Assembly: GCF_038002225.1 (NCBI RefSeq)
Contig: NZ_JBBOCA010000001.1
Location: 3,038,001 to 3,102,000 of the forward strand
Source: Paenibacillus sp. FSL R7-0204
GTDB taxonomy: Bacteria > Bacillota > Bacilli > Paenibacillales > Paenibacillaceae
Length of the DNA: 64,000 nt
Direction: 5' to 3'
The translations under genes were made by a program, and so were the position numbers. The first letter of the stretch is position 1; every line of letters begins with the position of its first letter. The notes below the pieces were generated by a model, which was not told the DNA's origin, made no database searches, and saw only the letters and a program-made list of their open reading frames with translations. This document shows positions 25,163 to 32,647 of the stretch, in pieces.

Positions 25163-25792
25163 ATGGAAGAGGATTTAATCTCCAAAAAGGAGCTGCTTGA
25201 TGAGACGGGAATCTCTTACGGGCAATTGTACCGCTGGAAGCGGAAACAGCTGATTCCTGAGGAATGGTTCATCCGCAAATCTACCTTTACGGGACAGGAG
25301 ACCTTTTTTCCGCGGGCGCGGATGTTGGGGAGGGTGCAGCATATTTTACAGAAGAAGGATGATCTCTCCCTGGATGAATTGGCGGGAAAGCTGTCAGAGC
25401 CGGCATCCTCGTACAGAATAAGGTTAACCTTAGCCGAGCTAAAAGAACGTAACATTGTTTCGCTTAGCAGTCTGGAGCGGTTCGGTAGACCGGAGGCTGA
25501 CGATTTACCGTTGACCTTCGAGCAGATCCTGAATGTATTCGCGGCAGATGTGCTGCTCAGCAAGGGGGAACTCAGCTGGGAGGAAGCAGACCGGCTCTAT
25601 CAGACGCTGGAGAGTCATGCGCCGGGATACGGAGAGAAGGAGTGGGAGCTGTTTTTTGTGCGGAAGATGGGGGTTAGCTTCTTCATTATGGCGCTGCCGG
25701 GTGCGGGGCTGGCCTTCGATGAGGGGGTACGGCTGGTGAGCAGGCTTCGCTCTGCCGATCTGGCGGAACAACTGAATGGGCGCTTAAGTTAA
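25163..25792 (+). CDS. YhbD-like MerR-type helix-turn-helix protein (DUF4004)
   Basis: A 209-residue protein beginning at ATG 25163, six bases after AGGAGTGG. The N-terminus is a MerR-like winged helix: LISKKELLDETGISYGQLYRWKRKQLIPEEWFIRKSTFTGQETFFPRARML, with the YGQLYRW recognition helix and the wing with its FF-P-R motif. The rest is helical and has no ligand domain that I can name. B. subtilis YhbD is the first gene of yhbD-yhbE-yhbF, where yhbE and yhbF encode bactofilins; the same order is present here. The promoter carries a long-spacer dyad, so autoregulation is likely. Confidence 0.85.
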   Translation: MEEDLISKKELLDETGISYGQLYRWKRKQLIPEEWFIRKSTFTGQETFFPRARMLGRVQHILQKKDDLSLDELAGKLSEPASSYRIRLTLAELKERNIVSLSSLERFGRPEADDLPLTFEQILNVFAADVLLSKGELSWEEADRLYQTLESHAPGYGEKEWELFFVRKMGVSFFIMALPGAGLAFDEGVRLVSRLRSADLAEQLNGRLS

Positions 25793-25838
25793 GGTGACTG
25801 ACAAGAGCAAGGAACAGTAAACCACAGGAGGCTGGAAC

Positions 25839-26525
25839 ATGGAGAAGAATGAACTGCCGGATCTGGTGATGGATGGGGTCAACACGGCTGCCGGAGGCAG
25901 ATATCACAGCGTGAATATCAACGGCGTGAGTAAGATTAATGGAGCGCTCCATGCACATACCTATAGCTGTGACGGCGTGATGAAGCAGAAAGGCGACCTC
26001 ACGGCCGATGAGCTGGAGATGAACGGGACCCTCAATCTGAAGGGCAATCTGCAGGTTGGTGAAATGAAGCTGAATGGAGTCGTGAACGGTGAAGGCAGTC
26101 TGCGGGGAGAGCGCTGTGTAATGGACGGGATGCTGAAGCTGAAGGGCGACTGTGAGCTTGAGGAGCTGACCGGTGAAGGGGTATTCACGGTGGGGGGGCT
26201 GCTAAGTGCGGGCCGGATTGAGTTCGGGCTACAGGGTCAGTCCGAGGCAGGAGAGATTGGAGTGGAAAGCCTGGTGATCCGCAAAAAAGGCAACGCTGCT
26301 TGGGGCAGACTGCTAGGCGGGATGATTCCCAAGCTCAAAATCGGGCTGCGGGCCAAGCTCATTGAGGGCGATACGCTAGATCTGGAATATACGAGTGCAG
26401 ATGTAGTTAGAGGCGGTACGGTCATTATCGGGCAGGGCTGCTCGATTGGCCGGGTGGAGTATAGATCGGGACTGACTGTACATCCCGGTGCCCAGGTGGG
26501 AAAGGAGGAGAAGATCGGTGAATGA
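25839..26525 (+). CDS. bacE: Bactofilin-like polymer-forming protein BacE
   Basis: A 228-residue protein made mostly of short beta repeats, as in bactofilins, which polymerise into cytoskeletal filaments as right-handed beta helices. Repeats such as VNINGVSKINGALHAHTYSCDGVMKQKGDL, LEMNGTLNLKGNLQVGEMKLNGVVNGEGSL and LTGEGVFTVGGLLSAG recur about every 17-18 residues. It corresponds to YhbE (BacE) of B. subtilis, which with BacF is reported to be needed for flagellar assembly. It follows the MerR-like gene by 46 bp and overlaps bacF by eight bases, so the three genes form an operon. The C-terminal VVRGGTVIIGQGCSIGRVEYRSGL is shared with the next gene. Confidence 0.85.
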   Translation: MEKNELPDLVMDGVNTAAGGRYHSVNINGVSKINGALHAHTYSCDGVMKQKGDLTADELEMNGTLNLKGNLQVGEMKLNGVVNGEGSLRGERCVMDGMLKLKGDCELEELTGEGVFTVGGLLSAGRIEFGLQGQSEAGEIGVESLVIRKKGNAAWGRLLGGMIPKLKIGLRAKLIEGDTLDLEYTSADVVRGGTVIIGQGCSIGRVEYRSGLTVHPGAQVGKEEKIGE

Positions 26526-27189
26526 AGCGGTAGAACGCCATGATCTGAAGATACTGGGGACGTCGAGCTCTGTCGGCGGAGTCTTTAAGGATGTGAAGGT
26601 GACGGGCGAGTGTACCTTTGGCGGAGATGTGGACTGCCATAAGCTGGCACAGACCGGAGAGGTCGCGGTTAAGGGGAACCTTCGGGCGCAGGATATCAAA
26701 ATCACCGGAGAGTGTGAGGTCAAGGGCCGGGTAGACGCAGCCAGCCTGCGCGGACAAGGAGAGCTTACGGCAGGCGGCGGGCTGCGGATTGAGGATATCA
26801 AGCTGACCGGCGGGATCATAGTTACGGGCGATTGTGAAGCAGAGCAGGTGCAGATTACCGGAATCTTGGAGGTCAGCGGACTATTGAATGCGGAGAAGCT
26901 CGACCTGACCTTATTCGGCCCCTGTAGAGCGGATACGGTCGGCGGTGGCAGGATCTCCATCAAGCGCAGCCGTTCCGGCGCGTTGCTCAGACCCGGGAAG
27001 AAGATGAGCTTCGCAGCCCGGCTGATCGAAGGGGACCAGATCGAGCTTCAGCATACGCAGGCGCAGACCGTGCGGGGCGGAAGTGTTGTGATCGGGCCCG
27101 GCTGTGAGATTGAGACGGTTGAGTACCGGGAGCTGCTGGAGGTTCATAAGAGCTCAATAGTACGGAACACGGTGAAAATGCAGCGTTAA
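26518..27189 (+). CDS. bacF: Bactofilin-like polymer-forming protein BacF
   Basis: A 223-residue paralogue of the preceding bactofilin. The GTG at 26518 is preferred, with AAAGGAGG nine bases upstream and an eight-base overlap with bacE; an in-frame ATG at 26488 lacks a site. Short beta repeats such as VTGECTFGGDVDCHKLAQTGEVAVKGNL and ITGECEVKGRVDAASLRGQGEL build the beta helix. The tail VRGGSVVIGPGCEIETVEYRELLEVH matches the tail of BacE, showing that the pair arose by duplication. Two bactofilins in tandem suggest a mixed filament. Its stop codon overlaps the stop of the convergent GyrI-like gene. Confidence 0.85.
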   Translation: MNEAVERHDLKILGTSSSVGGVFKDVKVTGECTFGGDVDCHKLAQTGEVAVKGNLRAQDIKITGECEVKGRVDAASLRGQGELTAGGGLRIEDIKLTGGIIVTGDCEAEQVQITGILEVSGLLNAEKLDLTLFGPCRADTVGGGRISIKRSRSGALLRPGKKMSFAARLIEGDQIELQHTQAQTVRGGSVVIGPGCEIETVEYRELLEVHKSSIVRNTVKMQR

Positions 27190-27812
27190 TCCTGCCGGGC
27201 GGCCTTGAACCGCAGCACGGTTCGCAGCTTCTCCGGACGGGCACGCCGGGCATCCGAGACATAGATTTCGCGGTGCAGGTGAGATTCCCGCAGCAGGCCC
27301 TGAGCGGTGCAAAATTGCTCCATTCTTGCGAAGCTGTGCGGTTCATCATCATAGGGGCCGATATGCAGCATTTGTACACTGAGGCCGTCTTCGCAGCGGG
27401 CGAAGGCAGCCATGTCCAGCAGCGGGTGCGGCTTGCTGCGCTTGACCTGCTCCAGCACTTCTGCGGCAAGCAGAGGGGTCAGGAAATTCGGCTGGCGGAT
27501 CATTAAGGTGTATACCAGCTCGTTCTTATCAAGAGCGGCTAAGCGGCGTCCGGCTTCGCTGAGATCCCATACCCCTTCCAGCGGGAAGACGGTGTAGTCG
27601 TAGTAACCTTCGGGTGCGGGGCCTTTTCTAGGCAGCATCTTAACTGCGTAGGACAAGGAATACAGCACAGCGACCGCTTCTGCGAATGCGCTGCCGTTGG
27701 GATTACCTTCACCCCGCAGGGTGAAATAAGGGAAGGAGGGTACCTGAATCAGCCCTGGTTCGGCGGGGGGCAGATATAGGGCCTTGTCTTGTTTTCTCCA
27801 TTCGAACTTCAT
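27186..27812 (-). CDS. GyrI-like small-molecule-binding domain protein
   Basis: A 208-residue stand-alone GyrI-like/SOUL-type domain protein of the family annotated as GyrI-like small-molecule-binding. Typical segments are IQVPSFPYFTLRGEGNPNGSAFAEAVAVLYSLSYAVKML near the start, YTVFPLEGVWDL, and VQMLHIGPYDDEPHSFARMEQFC near residue 150, followed by HREIYVSDARRARPEKLRTVLRF. There is no DNA-binding domain, so it is not a regulator by itself. It is a single gene starting at ATG 27812 after GAGG; its stop overlaps bacF in convergent orientation. Confidence 0.87.
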   Translation of the reverse strand: MKFEWRKQDKALYLPPAEPGLIQVPSFPYFTLRGEGNPNGSAFAEAVAVLYSLSYAVKMLPRKGPAPEGYYDYTVFPLEGVWDLSEAGRRLAALDKNELVYTLMIRQPNFLTPLLAAEVLEQVKRSKPHPLLDMAAFARCEDGLSVQMLHIGPYDDEPHSFARMEQFCTAQGLLRESHLHREIYVSDARRARPEKLRTVLRFKAARQD

Positions 27813-28236
27813 GCGGATTACCTCATTTCATAGGATTGTACTGCATTCAGCATATCATGCGAACCGGACAGGTGTATGTCAGGTTGGCGGAAGACGAAAA
27901 TCGGGCGGATTTTTAGAGGGAGAGAAGGCGGACAGGAGGCTTACCCTAGTATCTAATTGCAGAAGTGGAGTTGTTTTTACGGCGGATATGCCTGTAAGCA
28001 GCTCTTTTTATGTTGTGCAATAGATGATGTACTGGCGTGCGGGAGCGTGGGCTGGATGTTGCGAAAAAGCGAATACAATCGCAATGTGTTGGCTAATGGT
28101 TTATCCCGCCTTTTTATTTTCAGAATAAACAAAATATGGTATTGTATCTATATATTGAAACGCTTCCACGTAGAGCAGTGAGAAAGGCGGAATCCAGTAT
28201 CAATCATTATTCCTATCAAAAACAAGGAGGATTTCG
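27813..28236. other. Intergenic region with an imperfect palindrome
   Basis: No gene is supported here. An imperfect palindrome spans about 27951-28027: TCTAATTGCA and GGAGTTG on the left pair with CAGCTC and TGCAATAGA on the right around TACGGCGGATATGCC. It resembles the other long palindromes in layout but shares no core with them. The last 100 bases are AT-rich and should hold the promoter of the response-regulator gene, but I cannot place it firmly. An AAGGAGG ribosome site ends the region. Confidence 0.4.
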
Positions 28237-29655
28237 ATGATTAAGGCTGTTGTCGTAGATGATGAGCGTCTGGTGCGCAGGGGTTTCATCTCACTGCTGG
28301 ATTGGCCGTCCTTCGGGGTGGTGATTACCGGAGAGGCCAGAGACGGGCAGGCAGCGCTGGAACTGCTGCGCGAGCAGGAGACGGATCTGCTGTTCGTGGA
28401 TCTCTCGATGCCGGGGATGACCGGGTTCGAGCTGATCCGAGAGGTGAGGCTGCGGTATCCCGCGGTACGCTGCGTGGTGCTGACCTGCCATCATGAATTC
28501 GATGAGGTGCAGGAGGCGCTGCGGCTGGGAGCGGTGGATTACATTGTCAAAACGCTGCTGGAGCCCGAGAATGCCGATGAAATCATCCGCAGACTGGTGG
28601 AGCGGATCAGGTGGGAGGACGGGAACAAAAGCACCGCTGCAAAGGCCGAGCAGAGGGTGATCGCTGAGGACAAGGCGCTGCTCTATGTGCCGCTTAAGCC
28701 GGAACTGAAGGAAGAGCAGCTGTATGCGCTGTCTTTGGTGAGAAATTCCACACTACTTCCTGTGCCGGGGATGTGGCTGTCTCCGCTGCAGTATCCCGTG
28801 GATGCAGCGCGGATCGGAGGAGAGGTTGGAGCGGTGCTTGGGACAAGCTGGACAGCGGCGCTGCTGGAGGGGGTGCGCGGTCAGCCGCTGAAGGAGATCG
28901 CTGCGGTACTGGACAAGTCAGCCCGGCAGGCGCTGTTCTATGCTGCGGGCGGCCAGGCGGTCCCGAGGCTGCACTATGGTGAACTGCAGGCACTGGCCGC
29001 GCAGCTACGGCCGGAGACGGGCGTCCCTTCCGCGCTGGTACAGGCGCAGAATCTCCGCTGGACGCTGGAGCGGAGAGAATGGGACCTGTTCCTCAGCGGG
29101 GTTGCGATGCAGCAGCCGGACCCTGCGGCAGTGGCGGACTTTGGCCAGGAGCTGCTGCGGAGCTGGAGCCGGCTGCTGCTTACGGCGGAGGAAGCGCAGC
29201 AGCTCGCACTGGCGGCAGAGTGCAACCGGCACTGGCGGCATTGGCAAGTCTGGCTGCATCAGTTCACGGGGCATGTCCAGCGCCGGATGATTGAGCTGGG
29301 CCTGAGCCAAGAGGTGATGCTCTGCCTGATCACCGCTGTGCGTTATATGAGGAGCCATGCCGGCGAGAAAATCAATCAGGGCGATGTTGCCGCAGCTATC
29401 CATATGAGCCGCGGCTATTTCAGCCGGTGCTTCGCCCGCTTTGCAGGTGAGACTTTCGGGGAGTGCCTGCGGCGCATGCGGCTGGAGCTGGCGAAAGCGC
29501 TGCTGCTGGAGACCCCTGTCCCGGTGTGTGAAATTGCCTGCCGGTCCGGCTTCGGGGATGACCGTTATTTCAGTAAGCTGTTCCGTGAGCATGTCGGCAA
29601 ACTGCCGAGTGAATACCGCGCAGAAGGACTGGCGGAGCATTTAGCCGCTGACTGA
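28237..29655 (+). CDS. YesN-type response regulator with AraC DNA-binding domain
   Basis: A 472-residue regulator. Residues 1-125 form a receiver (AVVVDDERLVRRGFISLLDW, phospho-acceptor D55 in LFVDLSMPGMTG, and LTCHHEFDEVQEALRLGAVDYIVK). A poorly conserved central region of about 240 residues follows. The last 100 residues form an AraC double helix-turn-helix (INQGDVAAAIHMSRGYFSRCFARFAGETF, CEIACRSGFGDDRYFSKLFREHVGKLPSEY). In Paenibacillus such regulators usually pair with an adjacent YesM-type sensor kinase and sugar-transport genes. No kinase is adjacent here, so it is an orphan whose partner must be elsewhere. Confidence 0.9.
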   Translation: MIKAVVVDDERLVRRGFISLLDWPSFGVVITGEARDGQAALELLREQETDLLFVDLSMPGMTGFELIREVRLRYPAVRCVVLTCHHEFDEVQEALRLGAVDYIVKTLLEPENADEIIRRLVERIRWEDGNKSTAAKAEQRVIAEDKALLYVPLKPELKEEQLYALSLVRNSTLLPVPGMWLSPLQYPVDAARIGGEVGAVLGTSWTAALLEGVRGQPLKEIAAVLDKSARQALFYAAGGQAVPRLHYGELQALAAQLRPETGVPSALVQAQNLRWTLERREWDLFLSGVAMQQPDPAAVADFGQELLRSWSRLLLTAEEAQQLALAAECNRHWRHWQVWLHQFTGHVQRRMIELGLSQEVMLCLITAVRYMRSHAGEKINQGDVAAAIHMSRGYFSRCFARFAGETFGECLRRMRLELAKALLLETPVPVCEIACRSGFGDDRYFSKLFREHVGKLPSEYRAEGLAEHLAAD

Positions 29656-29848
29656 GAGCCATGCTGCCAACGCTACCTGTTATGCTGCTGATCTGTCTGT
29701 ACGCTTGCAGCAGTGACTGTTGGATTTTCTCCACCTAATTATTTGCATAGTTCTTCTGACAAAGCAGTAGTTGAAAAAAATACACTTAATTTGTTGGATA
29801 TGTGCATGATAGCTGGTGGGGAGCAACAATAAGTGTGGTTTATCCCAC

Positions 29849-30328
29849 TCAACCCTGCCCGTTCATCCGGTCTGAGTTGCGGGTGACCTTGTGGAGCAGA
29901 TCTGTCAGCGTGTCCAGCTCACTCCCGGTGAGATCCATGGACAGCTCGCGGTTGAAATCGTCCAGCAGTGTCTGGAAGACCGGGGCGAAGTCGAGCGCCT
30001 GGGGAGTTGGATACAGCAGGAAGGAGCGGCGGTCATTCGGGTCTGTCCGGCGTTCGATATATCCCGAGGCCTCCAACAGCTTGACGGAGCGGGTGGTTGT
30101 CGCTTTATCGCATTTAATCCGGCTGGTCATCTGATCCTGGGTGATCCCCGGATGACTCAGCACCAGCTTTAAGAAGCTATGCTGGCCACCGCTGCCGATG
30201 CCGTAGGGAAGCAGCTCCTTGGCCAGTATTTTTTGGTTCTGACGGTGAAGATGGGAGATCAGCTTCCCGATGGGTTCTCTGGTCGTTTCTCTGGCTGGTT
30301 CTTTAACCGGTTCTTTATTTGTAGTCAC
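29849..30328 (-). CDS. MarR family transcriptional regulator (divergent from an MFS exporter)
   Basis: A regulator of about 159 residues. GTG 30328 has GAGGTG seven bases upstream and is preferred over GTG 30337. After a charged Lys/Glu/Pro-rich N-terminus, the winged helix covers LLPYGIGSGGQHSFLKLVLSHPGITQDQMTSRIKCDKATTTRSVKLLEASGYI, with the wing ERRTDPNDRRSFLLYPT containing the family DxRxxx pattern. It is divergent from a DHA2-type drug exporter. Two related dyads lie in the shared gap, so it most likely represses the exporter and itself until an effector binds. The effector is unknown. Confidence 0.88.
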   Translation of the reverse strand: MTTNKEPVKEPARETTREPIGKLISHLHRQNQKILAKELLPYGIGSGGQHSFLKLVLSHPGITQDQMTSRIKCDKATTTRSVKLLEASGYIERRTDPNDRRSFLLYPTPQALDFAPVFQTLLDDFNRELSMDLTGSELDTLTDLLHKVTRNSDRMNGQG

Positions 30329-30404
30329 AATGGACACCTCGCTGAGGATTATAACAGCAACCTGTCACGGGAATGCCGTCTGCCTCAGATCTTACCGTAA
30401 TTTT

Positions 30405-30463
30405 GTTGCGCACGCAACTAATTTGCAGTACACTGTGAAGGATTAGTTTGTTGCGTGTGCAAC
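30405..30463. promoter_or_regulatory. Two MarR-type operators in the divergent promoter region
   Basis: GTTGCG-CA-CGCAAC (30405-30418) and GTTGCGTGTGCAAC (30450-30463) are near-identical 14-bp dyads with centres 45 bp apart. One lies nearer each divergent gene, as expected for a MarR protein controlling both. Confidence 0.75.
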
Positions 30464-30496
30464 TAGATTACATTTGATACAAGAGGGTGTTAGCGG

Positions 30497-31951
30497 ATGA
30501 GCAGCTTAGAGGCGACCTATCAGGAGGATGCCGGGATACAGAAGAAGCGCTGGCTGATTCTGATCGTTCTTAATTTGTTTACTTTTATGTCCACACTGGA
30601 CGGAAGTATTGTGAATATTGCGCTGCCGGTGCTGGTAAAGGAGCTGGGGCTGCCGGTAGCCCAGGTAGAGTGGGTGACAACCGGTTATCTGATGGCGATC
30701 TGTTCAGTGATTCTGTTCTTCGGGAAGCTGGGTGACATCGCCGGCAAAATCAAGATGTTTAAGCTGGGCATGGTCGTCTTCACCATCGGCTCGCTGCTCT
30801 GCGGATTAAGCCACAGCTTGCCGCTGCTCATTGCTTCGCGCGTAGTGCAGGCAGTTGGCGCTTCAATGACCATGGCGAACAGCCAGGGCATTGTTACGGA
30901 TATTTTCCCGTCAACGGAACGCGGTAAGGCTCTTGGCCTGATTGGAACCTTCGTGTCCCTCGGCAGTATCGCGGGGCCCAGCCTGGGCGGAATTATCGTA
31001 TCTTCGATGGGCTGGGAGTATATTTTCTGGGTGAATGTGCCGATTGGAATTCTGGCGATTGCGCTGGGCTGGAAGGTGTTGCCGAAGGATCTGGTACGTG
31101 TGAAGTCAGGGGTTGATGTTCCCGGCAGCCTGCTGTTTGCCGTCTTCATTGTTTCTCTGTTCGCTGGACTTCTGCTCGGCCAGCAGCTTGGATACGGGGA
31201 TACCCGGATTCTGGCCGCCCTCACCGCTGCGGTTATTACCTTCATCGTCTTCCTGATCGTGGAGCTGCGCAGTGCCGGACCGCTGCTTCAATTAGGCTTG
31301 TTCAAGAATCCCTTGTTCTCACTGAGTATATTCTGTGCCTTTCTGGTGTTCGTCTCGAACTTCTGCTTCAATATTATCGCACCGTTCTATGCGCAGAATA
31401 TGCTGAACATGTCTCCCTTCGATGCAGGTTTCCTGCTTATGCTTTATCCGATCTGTATGGTGATAGTCGCTCCGTTAAGCGGGGCGTTGTCCGACAAAAT
31501 CGGTTCGGAGCTGCTCACCTTCGCAGGGCTGAGCGTGATGGTAGTTGCCCAGTTCGGGCTGGCCCGGCTGCATGAGGGCAGTCCGGTTATTCTGGTCGGC
31601 GTCTGGATCGCCATGCTCGGTATCGGCAGCGGGATGTTCGGCTCACCGAATAATTCGCTGATTATGTCCACGGTGCCGCGAACACAGCTGGGCTCGGCAG
31701 GCAGCGTGAATTCGCTGGTCCGTAATGTAGGGATGGTCGTCGGCATTACCGTAGCCACCTCGATCCTGTTCAATGTAATGAGCAGCAAGGCCGGCTACCG
31801 GGTAACCGGGCTGGTAGAAGGACGTCCCGAGCTGTTTCTCTCGGGAATGCATGTAGTCTTTCTGACTTCGTCCGGGATCTGCCTGTTATCGGCGCTGCTT
31901 ACCGGCTGGCGGCTGTTCTTCTCACGCAGGGCTAAGAGCCTAAGCGCATAA
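30497..31951 (+). CDS. MFS drug exporter, DHA2 (EmrB/QacA) family
   Basis: A 484-residue transporter of the 14-helix DHA2 family. It has the motif LDGSIVNIALPVLVKELG in helix 1, typical of EmrB/QacA proteins, VEWVTTGYLMAICSVILFFGKLGDIAG with the motif A region, and GPSLGGIIVSSMGWEYIFWVNVPIG, which is motif C with the usual WRWIFWINVP-like segment. These pumps use the proton gradient to expel hydrophobic or cationic compounds. The divergent MarR gene and paired operators point to substrate-inducible control. A hairpin terminator follows. Confidence 0.92.
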   Translation: MSSLEATYQEDAGIQKKRWLILIVLNLFTFMSTLDGSIVNIALPVLVKELGLPVAQVEWVTTGYLMAICSVILFFGKLGDIAGKIKMFKLGMVVFTIGSLLCGLSHSLPLLIASRVVQAVGASMTMANSQGIVTDIFPSTERGKALGLIGTFVSLGSIAGPSLGGIIVSSMGWEYIFWVNVPIGILAIALGWKVLPKDLVRVKSGVDVPGSLLFAVFIVSLFAGLLLGQQLGYGDTRILAALTAAVITFIVFLIVELRSAGPLLQLGLFKNPLFSLSIFCAFLVFVSNFCFNIIAPFYAQNMLNMSPFDAGFLLMLYPICMVIVAPLSGALSDKIGSELLTFAGLSVMVVAQFGLARLHEGSPVILVGVWIAMLGIGSGMFGSPNNSLIMSTVPRTQLGSAGSVNSLVRNVGMVVGITVATSILFNVMSSKAGYRVTGLVEGRPELFLSGMHVVFLTSSGICLLSALLTGWRLFFSRRAKSLSA

Positions 31952-31965
31952 TGTGTATAAACTGA

Positions 31966-32000
31966 CAGGGCAGCGGAATTTCGCTGTCCTGCTCTTGTTT
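31966..32000 (+). terminator. Terminator after the MFS gene
   Basis: CAGGGCAGCG (31966-31975) and CGCTGTCCTG (31982-31991) pair over 10 bp with one G-T wobble around a six-base loop, followed by CTCTTGTTTT. Confidence 0.8.
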
Positions 32001-32022
32001 TGAAAAAAGATTGTATCGGGGT

Positions 32023-32072
32023 CCCCGCAAAGTATTTGAATTTACTCCGAAGTATTACTTCACTTTGTGGGG
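32023..32072. other. Structured intergenic segment before the ECF41 module
   Basis: CCCCGCAAAGT (32023-32033) pairs with ACTTTGTGGGG (32062-32072); inside lies the perfect 13-bp palindrome GAAGTATTACTTC. A further GTGGGGA/TCCCCAT pair follows around the sigma promoter. Its function is unknown. Confidence 0.45.
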
Positions 32073-32090
32073 GAGAGTTTGTGGGGATGT

Positions 32091-32117
32091 TGTCACAATC
32101 TCCGTCCCCATCTTGTC
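32091..32117 (+). promoter_or_regulatory. Candidate ECF41-type promoter
   Basis: TGTCACA (32091-32097) matches the reported ECF41 -35 element. TGTC (32114-32117) follows after 16 bp, one base from the reported -10 CGTC. It lies 45 bp before the AhpD-like gene, the usual ECF41 target. Confidence 0.65.
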
Positions 32118-32161
32118 TACAGTTATGAAGTGCAATACAACCTTAATGGAGGCGACCTAAT

Positions 32162-32608
32162 TTGAGTCTACGAATGAATTATCGTGAGGTTAACGGCCCG
32201 GCATTCCGGGCAATGATGGCGCTGGAGCAGCATGCAGGAAGCCGCAGTAAGGATAAAGTGCTGTATGAACTGGTTAAAATACGGGTCTCCCAGATCAACG
32301 GCTGTGCGTTCTGTCTGGATATGCATGGCAAGGATCTGATGAAGCTGGGCAACTATGCCGATCATATTCTGCTGCTCAGTGTGTGGCGCGAAGCGCCGTT
32401 GTTCAGTGCGAAGGAACGTGTGCTGCTGGAATTCGCCGAGCAGGTCACGCTGATCAGCGAAGCGGGCGTTCCGCTGGAGCTCTACAATAAGATGCTTACA
32501 CACTTTAGCGAAGAGGAACTGGTAGACTGGATTATGGCGGTCAATACGATCAACAGCTGGAACCGGATAGCTATTACGACCGGGATGTTCCCTGGCTGCT
32601 TCGGCTAA
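32162..32608 (+). CDS. AhpD-like carboxymuconolactone decarboxylase family protein
   Basis: A 148-residue protein starting at TTG 32162, nine bases after GGAGG. It carries the alkylhydroperoxidase AhpD core, ISQINGCAFCLDMHGKDLMKLG, in which C-x-x-C and a His four residues later form the redox/proton-relay site. The rest is the usual all-helical fold, ending AVNTINSWNRIAI. Members act as peroxidases or carboxymuconolactone decarboxylases. The ECF sigma gene begins 39 bp later. This pairing is the standard context of ECF41 sigma factors, where the decarboxylase/oxidoreductase gene is the main target, so the two form a self-controlled module. Confidence 0.9.
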   Translation: MSLRMNYREVNGPAFRAMMALEQHAGSRSKDKVLYELVKIRVSQINGCAFCLDMHGKDLMKLGNYADHILLLSVWREAPLFSAKERVLLEFAEQVTLISEAGVPLELYNKMLTHFSEEELVDWIMAVNTINSWNRIAITTGMFPGCFG

Positions 32609-32647
32609 GGATAAGGACAGGAGTGTAAGGAAGGAGAGCTGCGTGAA

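Noticed and set aside
28165..28182. CcpA cre-like site (TGAAACGCTTCCA) before the YesN-type regulator gene
   Set aside because: Alignment with TGWNANCGNTNWCA leaves several mismatches at fixed positions.
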